Positions 16,982 to 26,439 are shown, counted from the first letter of the stretch. The stretch is DNA of 64,000 nucleotides from UBA3941 sp002385665 (GCA_050949255.1 JBMNFJ010000016.1:1054001-1118000); one strand, 5' to 3'. Numbers and translations are program-made. The notes: a model not told the origin generated them from the sequence alone.

Positions 16982-18232
16982 TTATGAATTCTCATCTTGG
17001 GAGTTCTCCGGCAATACTTTCAGCAATTCCTGCCTGTTTTTTATCCAAAATTCATCCTTTGGACTGTAGCGGAAATTTGAAATATTCTCTTCCAGCTGCA
17101 ACATTTCAGGATCATCCTCATAGATGAATCCAACATCATTTACTATTGGAAACATACCAATCCTCCCCAGGTCAGCCTGGGCCTCCATGGACAGCAGGGA
17201 TTGTAAAAAATCGGCACATTTACTTAGCTTTACCTTGTTTTCCTTGTTAATGATTCCATAGACCGCAACCTGATCCTGAAATATCCCTTCCCCTTTCACC
17301 ATGGGCAAGGTATATACGCCCATTTCGAGCCCCTTGCCCTGTGAACTTAAGGCCCTATTCCTGTAAAGCACCCTTGTACTGCCAAGAAAAACCCCGATCC
17401 TCCCCTGACTAAGGAACAACTCTATAGCGGCGGTACTGTCCATGTTCCTGATTCCTTTAGGAACTGCGTCCTGTTTATGCATCCAGCTGTACACATACCT
17501 ATACCCCACATTTTCTTCTATCTTATCACCCTCGTAATATATCATACTGATAATAGGGTTTGAATAGGGGGTACAATAGGTACCAAAACCATAATAGAGT
17601 ATCTCCCTTTTCCTTTCCTTCTCTATGTAGGGGAACTTCTCCATCACCCTGTCCAGAGTCGTATATTGGATATCCGTGCCTTCTAGGTTTATACCGTGCT
17701 CTTCCAGCATTTCCTTGTTTGTGTATAGGGCGTACGTCCCCATCATGTAGGGTATTCCCATCATTGAGCCGTTACCATACATAAATTTTTTCGCAAAGGG
17801 AGTTATCCTGTCCAGGTCCTCCTCAGTAAAATATGACTCCAAATCCTGCAGCCTCGAATATGACAATATCTCATCATATGGAGACAAGGATACAATGTCC
17901 GGTAATATGGTTTCCTCCACATCACCCGTGAAATACATTGCTGCCCTTTGTGGCGTCATCCTTCTTACATCGATAAATATGCCGGGATTTTCCCTTTCAA
18001 ACTCCTGGATCCTGGAACTTAGCCAACTGCTGTTAGAGCCGACCCCCGTTTCAACATAGGGTATATCCCAAAGGGTTATAATGCCGGTCCATTTTTCATC
18101 CTGTCCTGCATTTTCGCCATTAAAAGGTTCATTTTTATCCGAGCCCATAAGAAAAATTCTTGTACCTAAAACCAGGAATATCAAAATGACCATATATAGA
18201 ATAAGAGTAACCGGTTTTTTATTAGTTTTCAT
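16982..18232 (-). CDS. Extracellular solute-binding protein, family 1-like, membrane-anchored
   Basis: Resembles sugar-binding ABC-transporter lipoproteins. Residues 9-29 (LILYMVILIFLVLGTRIFLMG) form one hydrophobic segment, but there is no lipobox Cys, so it is either secreted or held by an uncleaved N-terminal anchor. The binding-protein fold follows: ITLWDIPYVETG, FERENPGIFIDVRRM, GIPYMMGTYALYTNKEMLEEHG near 160, and LGRIGMFPIVNDVG near 375, all typical spacing for family 1 proteins; 416 residues. No permease or ATPase gene is adjacent, so it is an orphan: it may serve a shared permease, act as a sensor, or be a divergent relative with another role. It is flanked by murB and a terminator and is probably monocistronic. 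Confidence 0.78.
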   Translation of the reverse strand: MKTNKKPVTLILYMVILIFLVLGTRIFLMGSDKNEPFNGENAGQDEKWTGIITLWDIPYVETGVGSNSSWLSSRIQEFERENPGIFIDVRRMTPQRAAMYFTGDVEETILPDIVSLSPYDEILSYSRLQDLESYFTEEDLDRITPFAKKFMYGNGSMMGIPYMMGTYALYTNKEMLEEHGINLEGTDIQYTTLDRVMEKFPYIEKERKREILYYGFGTYCTPYSNPIISMIYYEGDKIEENVGYRYVYSWMHKQDAVPKGIRNMDSTAAIELFLSQGRIGVFLGSTRVLYRNRALSSQGKGLEMGVYTLPMVKGEGIFQDQVAVYGIINKENKVKLSKCADFLQSLLSMEAQADLGRIGMFPIVNDVGFIYEDDPEMLQLEENISNFRYSPKDEFWIKNRQELLKVLPENSQDENS

Positions 18233-18351
18233 AATAAATCCCCCTACAAGAGATCAAAACCCTTTACTCCATTTATATGGTTCACCTTCAAATCCTATTA
18301 CACCACCCCGGCAGATTGAGAGCCTGTGGCATTGTATTGAGATTCCAGGCA

Positions 18352-18410
18352 CTAATATAAAAGTAGCCAAAACTACATTTGAAAAGTTCCCAATGTAGTT
18401 TTGGCTACTT
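18352..18410 (-). terminator. Terminator downstream of the ROK glucokinase gene
   Basis: A 19-bp perfect inverted repeat (18361-18379 with 18392-18410; arms read AAGTAGCCAAAACTACATT) with a 12-base loop. On the minus strand it is followed by TTATATT. It lies about 75 bases after the glucokinase stop. The U-run is modest but the stem is very strong. Confidence 0.78.
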
Positions 18411-18486
18411 ATTTAAGCCGGATCCGTCCTGGCTATTGATACTATATTCGTCTTAAAATATCTAATCCCATTTAAATTCCCATGAA

Positions 18487-19431
18487 TTATAATTTCCCCA
18501 ACATGGCGGCACCAACTATTCCAGCATCATTGCCCATGGTAGCAAAGACTATCTTTGCGTAAGGTGCACTCTTATAGAATATATGCTTCTTGACCTTTTC
18601 CAGCAGGGCATCCATTAGAAAATCTCCAGCCTTGGCCACACCGCCGCCTATAGCTATGATCTCAGGGTCAAAAGAGTTGATTATTGTAATAATACCCATG
18701 GTTAGGTAGTATATGAACCTGTCAAATAACTCCATAGCTGTCTCGTCGCCCTCTTTTGCAGCATCGATAACAGTTTTGGCTGTTATTTTATCCAGATCCC
18801 CATCCACCATCTTATAGATGAGGGATTCGGGATTTTTCCCTGCGGCTTCCTTGCCCTCCCTGATTATGGCAGTGGCAGAAGCATACCTTTCCCAGCAACC
18901 CTTATTGCCACATGTACACGGAATACCGTCCACTTGTACGACCAGGTGTCCAAGTTCCGCTCCTACAGAATGAGCTCCACTATATGGCTTACCGTCTATT
19001 ACAATACCGGAGCCTATACCGGTCCCCAAAGTAATGGTTATTGAGTTTTTCGCACCCTTGCATGCCCCGGCAACAACTTCGGCAAGGCCGGCTGTGTTTC
19101 CATCATTTTCAATATACACGGGTAGGTTAACATGCTTTTGCAATTCTTCTCTGAGAGGGACGTTATGCCATCCTAGATTATTGGCAAAAACAATAACTCC
19201 ATTTTCCTTATCAGGGAGTCCTGGGGATCCTATCCCTATAGATTTCATATCTTCAACCTTGTAACCGGATTCCTGGATAACCCTATTAACAAGATCTCCC
19301 ATATCCTTAACGATTACTTCGAAAGGACGACCTACTCCAGTGGGAGTTTCTCCTTTATGTAATATTTTCCCATTCTCATCTACCACACCGACTGCTATAT
19401 TTGTACCACCTAAATCTACACCAATATACAT
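18487..19431 (-). CDS. glcK: ROK-family glucokinase
   Basis: Phosphorylates glucose to glucose-6-phosphate with ATP in the cytoplasm. It is 314 residues, the size of ROK glucokinases. Motifs in order: phosphate loop DLGGTNIAVGVVDENG at 5-20, sugar-binding and catalytic ENDGNTAGLAE near 105 (with the catalytic Asp), TLGTGIGSGIVIDG near 135, and the ROK zinc-binding CTCGNKGCWERYAS near 175. The start ATG 19431 has an ideal GGAGG site. It follows hprK on the same strand after 93 bases, probably in one transcript HAD-hprK-glcK, consistent with a carbon-metabolism theme. An N-acetylmannosamine or other sugar kinase role cannot be excluded from motifs alone. Confidence 0.92.
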   Translation of the reverse strand: MYIGVDLGGTNIAVGVVDENGKILHKGETPTGVGRPFEVIVKDMGDLVNRVIQESGYKVEDMKSIGIGSPGLPDKENGVIVFANNLGWHNVPLREELQKHVNLPVYIENDGNTAGLAEVVAGACKGAKNSITITLGTGIGSGIVIDGKPYSGAHSVGAELGHLVVQVDGIPCTCGNKGCWERYASATAIIREGKEAAGKNPESLIYKMVDGDLDKITAKTVIDAAKEGDETAMELFDRFIYYLTMGIITIINSFDPEIIAIGGGVAKAGDFLMDALLEKVKKHIFYKSAPYAKIVFATMGNDAGIVGAAMLGKL

Positions 19432-19524
19432 TATATTTCCTCCTTCAACATGATATAATAAATGCTGTTAACCAGCCGAAGCTTCAAAAATTTAACCAAA
19501 CATTTATTTACTTGTCCCTGAGTT

Positions 19525-20463
19525 CTATTCTCCCCTATTCTGTTGAATAAGTGCGTTCAAACGATTGTCCAATTCTACCGCGGCATTATAGCCCATACGC
19601 TTGAGTCTCCAGTTCCGGGCAGCCACCTCAACTATAATGGCCAGGTTTCTCCCGGGCCGGACAGGGATTACAATCTTAGGCAGCTTAACACCCAAAATCT
19701 CAATGTGTTCCTCTGTTAGTCCAAGGCGGTCGTATTCCTTGCTATCGTCCCAAAACTCTAAATAGATGACGATATCCAAGGGTTTATTGTTTATAACGGA
19801 TCCAACCCCGTACATGGATTTTATATCAATGATTCCGATACCTCTAATCTCCATAAAGTGCCTGATGAGTTCCGGGGATTCCCCTATTAGCCTGTTGTCC
19901 GTTACCTTCTTTATCTCAACTGCATCATCAGCTACCAATCGATGGCCTCTTTTCACCAGTTCCAGTGCTGTTTCGCTCTTTCCAATACCGCTTTCACCCA
20001 TTAGGAACACCCCTGCCCCATATACATCTACCAGTACACCGTGGCGGGTGATCTTTGGGGCCAGGGCCGAACCCAGATAGTTGATAAGCCTTTGCGTTAG
20101 GGAACTGGTAGATTGGGATGACCTAAACAAACAGCGATTATATTTCTTGGATAGTTCCAAAATGTATGGCGGGATCTCCATATCCCTTGAGATGATCAGA
20201 CATGGAAAATCGTATTGAAAGAACTTGTCCAGTTGCTGCAAACGAAAATCGGGGTCCAAGGTCTCAAGGTAAGTCATTTCTACCTTACCCAGCACCTGTA
20301 TCCTCTCGGAAGCAAAATAATCGAAGAAGCCCGCAAATTGCAGCCCCGGCCTATTAATGTCGCTGGTAGTAACTACCAAAGGCCTGCTGTCATGGCAGTA
20401 AATGACTTCCAGACCCAACTCCTCCACAATGTTATCTATAGGTATAGACGGCAAGGCTATCAA
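19525..20463 (-). CDS. hprK: HPr kinase/phosphorylase
   Basis: Bifunctional enzyme that phosphorylates and dephosphorylates Ser46 of HPr and Crh, linking glycolytic state to carbon catabolite control. It is about 312 residues. The N-terminal domain precedes RHGVLVDVYGAGVFLMG; the Walker A motif GESGIGKS lies near 155, then RGHRLVADDAVEI with the catalytic acidic pair, and the family signature EIRGIGIIDIKSMYG near 205. TTG 20463 overlaps the upstream HAD stop (TTGA), but AAAAGGGG touches it, so TTG 20454 (three codons later) may be the true start. The Ser46-bearing Crh-like protein lies in the same region of the chromosome. Confidence 0.96.
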   Translation of the reverse strand: MIALPSIPIDNIVEELGLEVIYCHDSRPLVVTTSDINRPGLQFAGFFDYFASERIQVLGKVEMTYLETLDPDFRLQQLDKFFQYDFPCLIISRDMEIPPYILELSKKYNRCLFRSSQSTSSLTQRLINYLGSALAPKITRHGVLVDVYGAGVFLMGESGIGKSETALELVKRGHRLVADDAVEIKKVTDNRLIGESPELIRHFMEIRGIGIIDIKSMYGVGSVINNKPLDIVIYLEFWDDSKEYDRLGLTEEHIEILGVKLPKIVIPVRPGRNLAIIVEVAARNWRLKRMGYNAAVELDNRLNALIQQNRGE

Positions 20464-21272
20464 CCCCTTTTCAATACAAACTTATCAATAACTTGGGCTA
20501 CTCCATCTTCATCGTTTGTCCCGGTTACATAATCAGCACACTTCTTCACTTCCATGGGAGCGTTACCCATGGCTACACCCAATCCGGCATATTGGATCAT
20601 GGAAATATCGTTGAAGCTGTCGCCAATGGCTATGATATCTTCCTTGTCAATCCCTTTTGTTACTGCTAAATACTCCAGGGCCTTGCCCTTGGTGGCATCC
20701 CTATGGGTGAATTCCAGGTATTCGGGTTTTGACGTGGTGATCTCAATCTCATCACCTAATATTTCGGTAAATTCATCCTTTAATTCTAAAATCCTATGAG
20801 GTTCATCCATTATGAGAAGCTTGTTTGGTGGCTCCTCTAAAAATTCATCCAAAGGACCCACTTCGATCCCTTGCACTCCTATTTGCTTGTGGTATTGACG
20901 GCTGTATGAGTTCGCCTTTTCGATGTAGTATTCATCACCGATATAGATCTGAAGGTAGACACCCTTGGCCTTACATAAGCTAACAATTTTTTTGGAAATG
21001 TCCAGCCGTAAGGTCTGATTATACAATATGTTGTTGGAAAATGCGCTTTTTACAAGACCCCCTTGATATGTAATGATTGGGACATCTAAACCCAGTTGTC
21101 TCGCAAATACTACCGCAGATCTAAACATCCTGCCTGTTGCAATGGTTACCAATAAACCTTTATCCATAGCTTTAACCAGCGCTTCATGATTTCTGGGACT
21201 AATCTTTATATCGGATCCCAACAGGGAATCGTCCAGATCTACCGCTATAAGTTTATACGCCAAAGGTCTCAC
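20460..21272 (-). CDS. HAD-superfamily hydrolase, Cof/IIB subfamily
   Basis: Cytoplasmic phosphatase of 270 residues with the Cof-type (IIB) cap. Motif I is IAVDLDDSLL, with the nucleophile Asp and the general acid two residues on; motif II is TIATGRM near 45; the conserved Lys is in DATKGKALEYL near 200; motif III/IV is IAIGDSFNDISMIQYAG near 222. Substrates in this subfamily are typically sugar phosphates, FMN/PLP or related small phosphoesters; none can be chosen here. GTG 21272 is one start; TTG 21263 is better spaced from GAGGTGAG. It is first in the HAD-hprK-glcK cluster and overlaps hprK by four bases, so coupling to carbon control is plausible. Confidence 0.88.
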   Translation of the reverse strand: MRPLAYKLIAVDLDDSLLGSDIKISPRNHEALVKAMDKGLLVTIATGRMFRSAVVFARQLGLDVPIITYQGGLVKSAFSNNILYNQTLRLDISKKIVSLCKAKGVYLQIYIGDEYYIEKANSYSRQYHKQIGVQGIEVGPLDEFLEEPPNKLLIMDEPHRILELKDEFTEILGDEIEITTSKPEYLEFTHRDATKGKALEYLAVTKGIDKEDIIAIGDSFNDISMIQYAGLGVAMGNAPMEVKKCADYVTGTNDEDGVAQVIDKFVLKRG

Positions 21273-21331
21273 CTCATAAAGTATTTATAAATATGATATT
21301 AAGTTAACACACTGTGCCAGTCAGATTTATA

Positions 21332-21365
21332 GGTAACAGCTATTGAGCATTCAATAGCTATTACC
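21332..21365 (-). other. Strong hairpin downstream of uvrC
   Basis: GGTAA-C-AGCTATTGA (21332-21346), a GCAT loop, and TCAATAGCT-A-TTACC (21351-21365) form a 14-bp stem broken by one C-A mismatch. Only TATAAATC follows on the minus strand, so terminator function for uvrC is possible but not clear. Confidence 0.5.
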
Positions 21366-21477
21366 CAGTTATTACACTAACACAAGAGTTTAATTCATGT
21401 CTATAGTATATATTGTATCTTTTAGCATGTCCATATCTCTTTGAAAAAAAGGGCTGCCATAACAATGCTACCTGGTA

Positions 21478-23346
21478 TTAATCTGAATGATCCATCCCGA
21501 AGTACTCCATAATGCTGAGGGCAGCCTTGCGGTTCATGCCCGCAACCTTACTTAATTCTTCCAGGTTGGCATCTCTTATGGCCTTGATGGATCCAAAATG
21601 CTTTAGTAAAGCCCTTCGTCTGCTGGGTCCTATATGAGGGATATCCTCCAGTATGGACCTAATACTGTTCTTGCTATGCAGGCTTCGGTGATAGGTGAGG
21701 GCGAATCTGTGAGCCTCATCCCTTATTCTCTGCAACAACTGAAGCCCGAGGCTGTTTTTCGGCATTACAAGAGGTTCTTCCTTCCCCTCCGTGAATACTT
21801 CATCGAACTTCTCTGCCAGGCTTATAACTGGGATATAGTCAATGCCCATTTCCCTTAGGGTGGAAACGGCTACATTTAACTGCCCCTTACCTCCATCAAT
21901 CAATATCAGATCCGGAAATCTTGAAAACTTTCCTTCATCTGGATCCCTGTCTTTAGCATCCAATTCCTTCTTCTCTTCCAATCCCCTCTTGAACCTTCTC
22001 ATAATTACCTGGGACATGCTGCTATAATCATCAGGCCCCACAATCCCTCTTATCCTAAACCTTCTGTATTCCTGCTTGTTGGGTTTCCCCTTTTCAAAAA
22101 CAACCATAGATGCCACTGAATTAGCCCCTTGAGTATTGGATATATCGAAGGCCTCGATCCGGGTCGGTACATAGGGGAGGTCCAGATACTGTGTCAGCTC
22201 TTCTGATGCGCCTATAGTCCTTTCCTCCTCCCGTAAGGTCTTTTGCTTCAGGTTTTCCAAGGCCTCCAGGGAGTTCTTCAGGGCCATATCCACCAGTTTC
22301 TTCTTATTCCCCCTCCGGGGAACTTTAACATATACCCGGTTCCCCCTTCTGGATGTTAACCAACGCTCAATAACTTTTGCCTCATCAATTTCATGCTGCA
22401 GGAGGATTTCTTTGGGTATGAAAGAGGCTGTCAGATAGAATTGCTTTATAAAAGAACCCAATATTTCCTTTATATCGTTGTCGTTTTCGGTATCCAGTAC
22501 AAACTGTTCGCTCCCCATTAGCTTACCATTTCTGATAAAAAACATCTGGACAATGCTTTCCAGTTCGCCCAGTGCAATAGCGATAACGTCCTGGTCCAAC
22601 ATATCAACGGATACTATTTTCTGTGTTTCCATAACCTTTTCAACCGAAAGGATTTTGTCCCTTATGGAGGCAGCCTTTTCAAAGTTCAATTCTTCGGCTG
22701 CTTCATTCATCTGCTCCCTTAACTCTTTTATGATATCCTCATATTTACCGTCCAGGAATTTGCAGACATCATTTATCACTTTCCGATACTCTTCCTTGGA
22801 TATATTTCCCAGGCAAGGTCCCTGGCACTGGTTGATATAGTAATAAAGACATGGTCTATCCCCTTTTTTTATGTTGTTGAGGTTCTTTTTACATGTCCTT
22901 ATGGGGAACAGTTTCCTTATGACCTCTATGGTATCCCTGACCACTTTGGTACTGCTGTAAGGCCCGTAGTAGAGGTTCTTATCCTTGGCTACCTTTCGGG
23001 TCAGCTTAATTCTCGGATAATCCTCTTCCGTTGTAACCACGATATACGGGTAACTCTTATCATCCTTCAACAGCACATTATACTTGGGTCTGTGTTTTTT
23101 TATTAGATTGCATTCCAGAATCAGGGCTTCCAGTTCCGAATCGGTAATTATATATTCAAAGTCCCTAATATTTGCAACCATGGCTCTCACCTTGGGCAGG
23201 TGATTCTTCGATGATTGAAAATATTGACGGACACGATTTCTTAGAGATATAGCCTTACCTACATAGATTATATTATCTATTTCATCCTTCATCAGGTATA
23301 CTCCAGGACTATCAGGCAGGTTTTTTAATTTCTCTTCCAATATCAT
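21478..23346 (-). CDS. uvrC: Excinuclease ABC subunit C
   Basis: Makes both incisions flanking a DNA lesion in nucleotide excision repair with UvrA and UvrB. It is 622 residues, normal for UvrC. Domains: N-terminal GIY-YIG nuclease (SPGVYLMKDEIDNIIYVGKA, residues 12-31, with Arg and Tyr following), a Cys cluster (CKKN, then CLYYYINQCQGPC) near 155-177, the UVR domain (LREQMNEAAEELNFEKAAS) near 208-226, the RNase H-like 5' nuclease (EAFDISNTQGANSVASMVVF near 390 and DLILIDGGKGQL near 480), and a C-terminal helix-hairpin-helix pair (EDIPHIGPSRRRALLKHFGS, then GMNRKAALSI). The start ATG 23346 has GGGGTGGGA upstream. It lies 63 bases after pbpA. I see no LexA-like operator. Confidence 0.97.
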   Translation of the reverse strand: MILEEKLKNLPDSPGVYLMKDEIDNIIYVGKAISLRNRVRQYFQSSKNHLPKVRAMVANIRDFEYIITDSELEALILECNLIKKHRPKYNVLLKDDKSYPYIVVTTEEDYPRIKLTRKVAKDKNLYYGPYSSTKVVRDTIEVIRKLFPIRTCKKNLNNIKKGDRPCLYYYINQCQGPCLGNISKEEYRKVINDVCKFLDGKYEDIIKELREQMNEAAEELNFEKAASIRDKILSVEKVMETQKIVSVDMLDQDVIAIALGELESIVQMFFIRNGKLMGSEQFVLDTENDNDIKEILGSFIKQFYLTASFIPKEILLQHEIDEAKVIERWLTSRRGNRVYVKVPRRGNKKKLVDMALKNSLEALENLKQKTLREEERTIGASEELTQYLDLPYVPTRIEAFDISNTQGANSVASMVVFEKGKPNKQEYRRFRIRGIVGPDDYSSMSQVIMRRFKRGLEEKKELDAKDRDPDEGKFSRFPDLILIDGGKGQLNVAVSTLREMGIDYIPVISLAEKFDEVFTEGKEEPLVMPKNSLGLQLLQRIRDEAHRFALTYHRSLHSKNSIRSILEDIPHIGPSRRRALLKHFGSIKAIRDANLEELSKVAGMNRKAALSIMEYFGMDHSD

Positions 23347-23409
23347 TTTTAAATCCCACCCCTTCTGTATAGTCTTTGCTATGATAAACGATCTACTAAT
23401 CTGTTGTGT

Positions 23410-24870
23410 TTAATATCCCAGATCGACTGCCTTTTTAAGTATTTTCCCAGCCAGCGGTGCTGCTGCCTTTCCTCCAGTCTGACCGGAAGGCATATCCTCC
23501 AGGACCAGAGCAATGGCTACCTTGGATTTGCTATCGGAAACAAATCCTATAAACCAGGCGTTATTTCTTGTTCCGGAATCCTCATCCACAATCTCGGCAG
23601 TACCGGTTTTTCCTGCTACCTGCTTACCCTTAATGGCGGCTGCCTTTCCCGTACCCTCTGAAACCACATCCTTCATCATATCATGTATGGTTTGGGATAC
23701 TTCCTCGCTCATGGACTTTCGATAAACCCTGGATTCTAACGCTTTTTGTACCTTGCCATTTCTTCCGACCACCTGGTAGACAAGTTTCGGTTCCATCATT
23801 ATCCCCCGGTTTGCTACCGCAGAAGCAACCATGGCCATATGGAGCGGGGTTACCTGTACATCCCCCTGACCGATGGAGGTCAGGGCCAGCTTCTCCTTAG
23901 AGACGCCGGGCTTAAGAGGTAATCGGCTGGCAACCAGCTTTAAATCGGGGAATATAAAATCCTGGTTAAAACCAAAGGCTTCTCCGGTCTTTAGAAGCTT
24001 CGCCCTTCCTACTTCTACGCCTAATCGGGCAAAATCCCCATTACAGGACAGCGCCATTGCCTGGGCCAGATCAACCTGGCCATGGGCTTCGCCCCCATAG
24101 CAGGAAATGTTTTGAGTGCCAATCTCTGTAGTTCCACGACAATCAAAGGTTTCCTCAAGTACATTTTCCAGATTCTCCAAGGCAGACGCCGCAACTATTA
24201 TTTTAAATATTGAGCCGGGGGCGTAAAGACCCTCGGTCGCCCTGCTTACCAAGGCATCGCCGGCAATATCTTCACCTAGCTTATTGGGATTAAAGGTTGG
24301 GTGGCTGACCATGGCTAATACCTCTCCCGTCTGGTAGTCCATAACCACGACGCTACCCTTATGCTTTCCAAGAATATCATCGGCATACTGCTGTAGATCG
24401 GCATCGATGGTAAGGTATAAGGTGTTTCCCACCTCCCGGGTCATAAATATCTTCTGATATATTCTCTCATAGAAGGGATTGTTGTACCCCAAGAGATAAC
24501 GGATCTGCAGTGCCTCTACTCCGGATCTGCCAAACTGGGGATCATTGTATCCTACCACATGGGCTGAACTCCTTGCCCTTTGTTTGCCCCCTGAATAGCT
24601 TCTATAATAAAAAACCTGTTTTGTATTGGTTTCGGGATTTCTGCGGTTCTCCTTGACGGTGGAGGCCAGGACCTGTCCCTTGCGATCTTTTATGTCTCCG
24701 GGGATTACCTTAGGCTCCCAGGCGTCCAAACGTACCCTTGGGTTGTAGGAATTTGCAAACCATCTGTCCCCGTAGAAGAAAAGGACATAACAATAATAAG
24801 CAGCCAGCAAGATAAAGGCCCCCAATAGGACAACCAGCCCCTTCTTTAGGTTATGCCTTAAGCTCTTCAT
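23410..24870 (-). CDS. pbpA: Class B penicillin-binding protein (transpeptidase, PbpA/FtsI-like)
   Basis: Peptidoglycan transpeptidase anchored by one N-terminal membrane helix (LVVLLGAFILLAAYYCYVLFF, about 12-32) with the rest outside. Active-site motifs are complete: SxxK in YAPGSIFKI near 195, SxN in SCNGDFA near 255, and KTG in GKTGTAEI near 415. With 486 residues it is the short form lacking a large N-terminal pedestal, like the PbpA proteins paired with RodA/FtsW in Actinobacteria and Clostridia. Its ATG overlaps the stop of the upstream FtsW/RodA gene by four bases, so the two are likely translated together as a glycosyltransferase-transpeptidase pair for elongation, division or spore cortex. 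Which process cannot be settled from sequence. Confidence 0.93.
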   Translation of the reverse strand: MKSLRHNLKKGLVVLLGAFILLAAYYCYVLFFYGDRWFANSYNPRVRLDAWEPKVIPGDIKDRKGQVLASTVKENRRNPETNTKQVFYYRSYSGGKQRARSSAHVVGYNDPQFGRSGVEALQIRYLLGYNNPFYERIYQKIFMTREVGNTLYLTIDADLQQYADDILGKHKGSVVVMDYQTGEVLAMVSHPTFNPNKLGEDIAGDALVSRATEGLYAPGSIFKIIVAASALENLENVLEETFDCRGTTEIGTQNISCYGGEAHGQVDLAQAMALSCNGDFARLGVEVGRAKLLKTGEAFGFNQDFIFPDLKLVASRLPLKPGVSKEKLALTSIGQGDVQVTPLHMAMVASAVANRGIMMEPKLVYQVVGRNGKVQKALESRVYRKSMSEEVSQTIHDMMKDVVSEGTGKAAAIKGKQVAGKTGTAEIVDEDSGTRNNAWFIGFVSDSKSKVAIALVLEDMPSGQTGGKAAAPLAGKILKKAVDLGY

Positions 24871-26276
24871 TCCTCATAATCTCCTTCTTCATCGGTTTCA
24901 TGGGTTTGTTCTTCCGTATCCCCGTCAAGACTGGGCACGGTAATTGCCACCCCTTCCAGGACCCCTATTAAGGCCAGTGAGGATACCATGGAACTGCCCC
25001 CAAAACTTACAAAGGGCATGGTTACCCCGGTTAATGGAATCATCTTGATGACCCCACCTATGATAGTAAAGGCCTGCATGCTTAGGGCTACAGTTGCACC
25101 AAAAGCCAGCAGCGACCAATAGGGATCCTGACTTCTTATGGCGATGGTTACCCCCCTCAGAACTATGATAGCATAAAGCCCAATAATACAAAGTCCGGTG
25201 ATTATTCCAAATTCTTCGCAAAGAGTAGCAAAGATGAAGTCGGTTTTAAAGGCTGGTACCACTTGGGGTGAGCCTAAACCCAGGCCTGTCCCTATAAGAC
25301 CACCGCTGCTAATGGCTATTAGTGAATGAGCTATCTGATAGCCCTTGTTCTCTATATCCCTCCAGGGATTTTTCCATGCCTCTATCCGAATCCGCACATG
25401 GCTAAAAAGACGGTAACTTATTACACTTCCCAAGGCAGCAGCCCCCAGGGCCAAAGTCGTAATTAACCAATCAGAAGTAGCTATATAGTAAACAAAAAGG
25501 AAAATATAGAAGTACAACAGGGCTGCACCCAAATCCCTCTGAAGTACAACCAGCATAACGGAAATCACGGCAAATATAAAGGCGGGCAAGTGGTCTCTGA
25601 ATCCACCGTCATATTTGAACCAGGACGCAAAGACAAAAACCAGAATTATCTTCACAAACTCCGACGGTTGAAAGCTAAAGCCCATTATGGACACCCAATT
25701 CTTGGCACCATAGACTTCCTTACCTAATATAATGGGCAATAATAGCAATATACAGCCAATCACCATAATTGTATAGGCCAATTTCCTCCCCACCCGGATC
25801 CTTTTTGTGAAGAGAATAAAAAACAACATGCCAAGATTCCCGTATGCAAAGTGCTTGATCTGGTTCATGCCCAGTTCAGGGCTAAACCTATAGAGCATTA
25901 TAAAACCAAAAATCGCCAATAGATCAACTACAATCAGTAAAAGTCTATCGGAATCCGGAAAGATCAATCGGAAAAGATTATACTGCAATATTAAGGAGGT
26001 ACCCACTACCAACCCCAAAATAGCGGTATATATGTCATATACCCCCGATCCCTTATAAGCAAGCAGTGCAAAGGCGGAGGTGAGAAAAACCACCATAAAA
26101 AAGATTATATGTCCAAATGGCCCCTCATCCCGATAGTTTTGCCCTTTCTTTGCGCCCATGGTTTCCAGAACAATTCTAATGATCACGAAAATGATCAGTC
26201 CTATGAACCAATAGCGCATGGTTAAGGCAAGTATTTCATAATTTTTATCAGGCATAATACCACTGCCCTTCCCCAT
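24867..26276 (-). CDS. ftsW: FtsW/RodA/SpoVE-family SEDS glycosyltransferase
   Basis: Polytopic SEDS peptidoglycan polymerase of 469 residues with about ten to twelve hydrophobic segments. Family motifs are GFSFQPSEFVKIILVF near 205, LQRDLGAALLYFYIFLFVYY near 245, the long external loop with GTGLGLGSP near 345, and FATLCEEFGIITGL near 365 leading to PLTGVTMPFVSFGGSSMVSS near 415. The start ATG 26276 has AAAGGGA six bases upstream. Its four-base overlap with pbpA marks a cognate SEDS-PBP pair. A negatively charged C-terminal tail (DGDTEEQTHETDEEGDYEE) is unusual. FtsW, RodA and SpoVE cannot be separated confidently; the symbol is provisional. Confidence 0.9.
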   Translation of the reverse strand: MGKGSGIMPDKNYEILALTMRYWFIGLIIFVIIRIVLETMGAKKGQNYRDEGPFGHIIFFMVVFLTSAFALLAYKGSGVYDIYTAILGLVVGTSLILQYNLFRLIFPDSDRLLLIVVDLLAIFGFIMLYRFSPELGMNQIKHFAYGNLGMLFFILFTKRIRVGRKLAYTIMVIGCILLLLPIILGKEVYGAKNWVSIMGFSFQPSEFVKIILVFVFASWFKYDGGFRDHLPAFIFAVISVMLVVLQRDLGAALLYFYIFLFVYYIATSDWLITTLALGAAALGSVISYRLFSHVRIRIEAWKNPWRDIENKGYQIAHSLIAISSGGLIGTGLGLGSPQVVPAFKTDFIFATLCEEFGIITGLCIIGLYAIIVLRGVTIAIRSQDPYWSLLAFGATVALSMQAFTIIGGVIKMIPLTGVTMPFVSFGGSSMVSSLALIGVLEGVAITVPSLDGDTEEQTHETDEEGDYEE

Positions 26277-26317
26277 GTTGGTTCCCTTTTATATCCATTC
26301 TAACCCAATATTTGCTC

Positions 26318-26347
26318 AAATAAACAAAGGCGATGCCCCGCATCGCC
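26318..26347 (-). terminator. Terminator of the tRNA-Arg gene
   Basis: GGCGATG (26329-26335) pairs with CATCGCC (26341-26347) around CCCCG. The minus strand continues TTTGTTTATTT. It begins four bases after the tRNA CCA end. Confidence 0.85.
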
Positions 26348-26350
26348 CAC

Positions 26351-26426
26351 TGGTGCGTCTGACAGGACTTGAACCTGCGACCTTTGGAGTCGGAGTCCAA
26401 CGCTCTATCCACTGAGCTACAGACGC
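26351..26426 (-). tRNA. tRNA-Arg (anticodon CCG)
   Basis: Full cloverleaf on the minus strand. The acceptor is GCGTCTG with CAGACGC, discriminator A, encoded CCA. The D arm is GCTC/GAGC. The anticodon stem TTGGA/TCCAA encloses loop CTCCGAC, so the anticodon is CCG and it reads the Arg codon CGG. The T loop is TTCAAGT. Confidence 0.96.
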
Positions 26427-26439
26427 ATATGCATAAATC

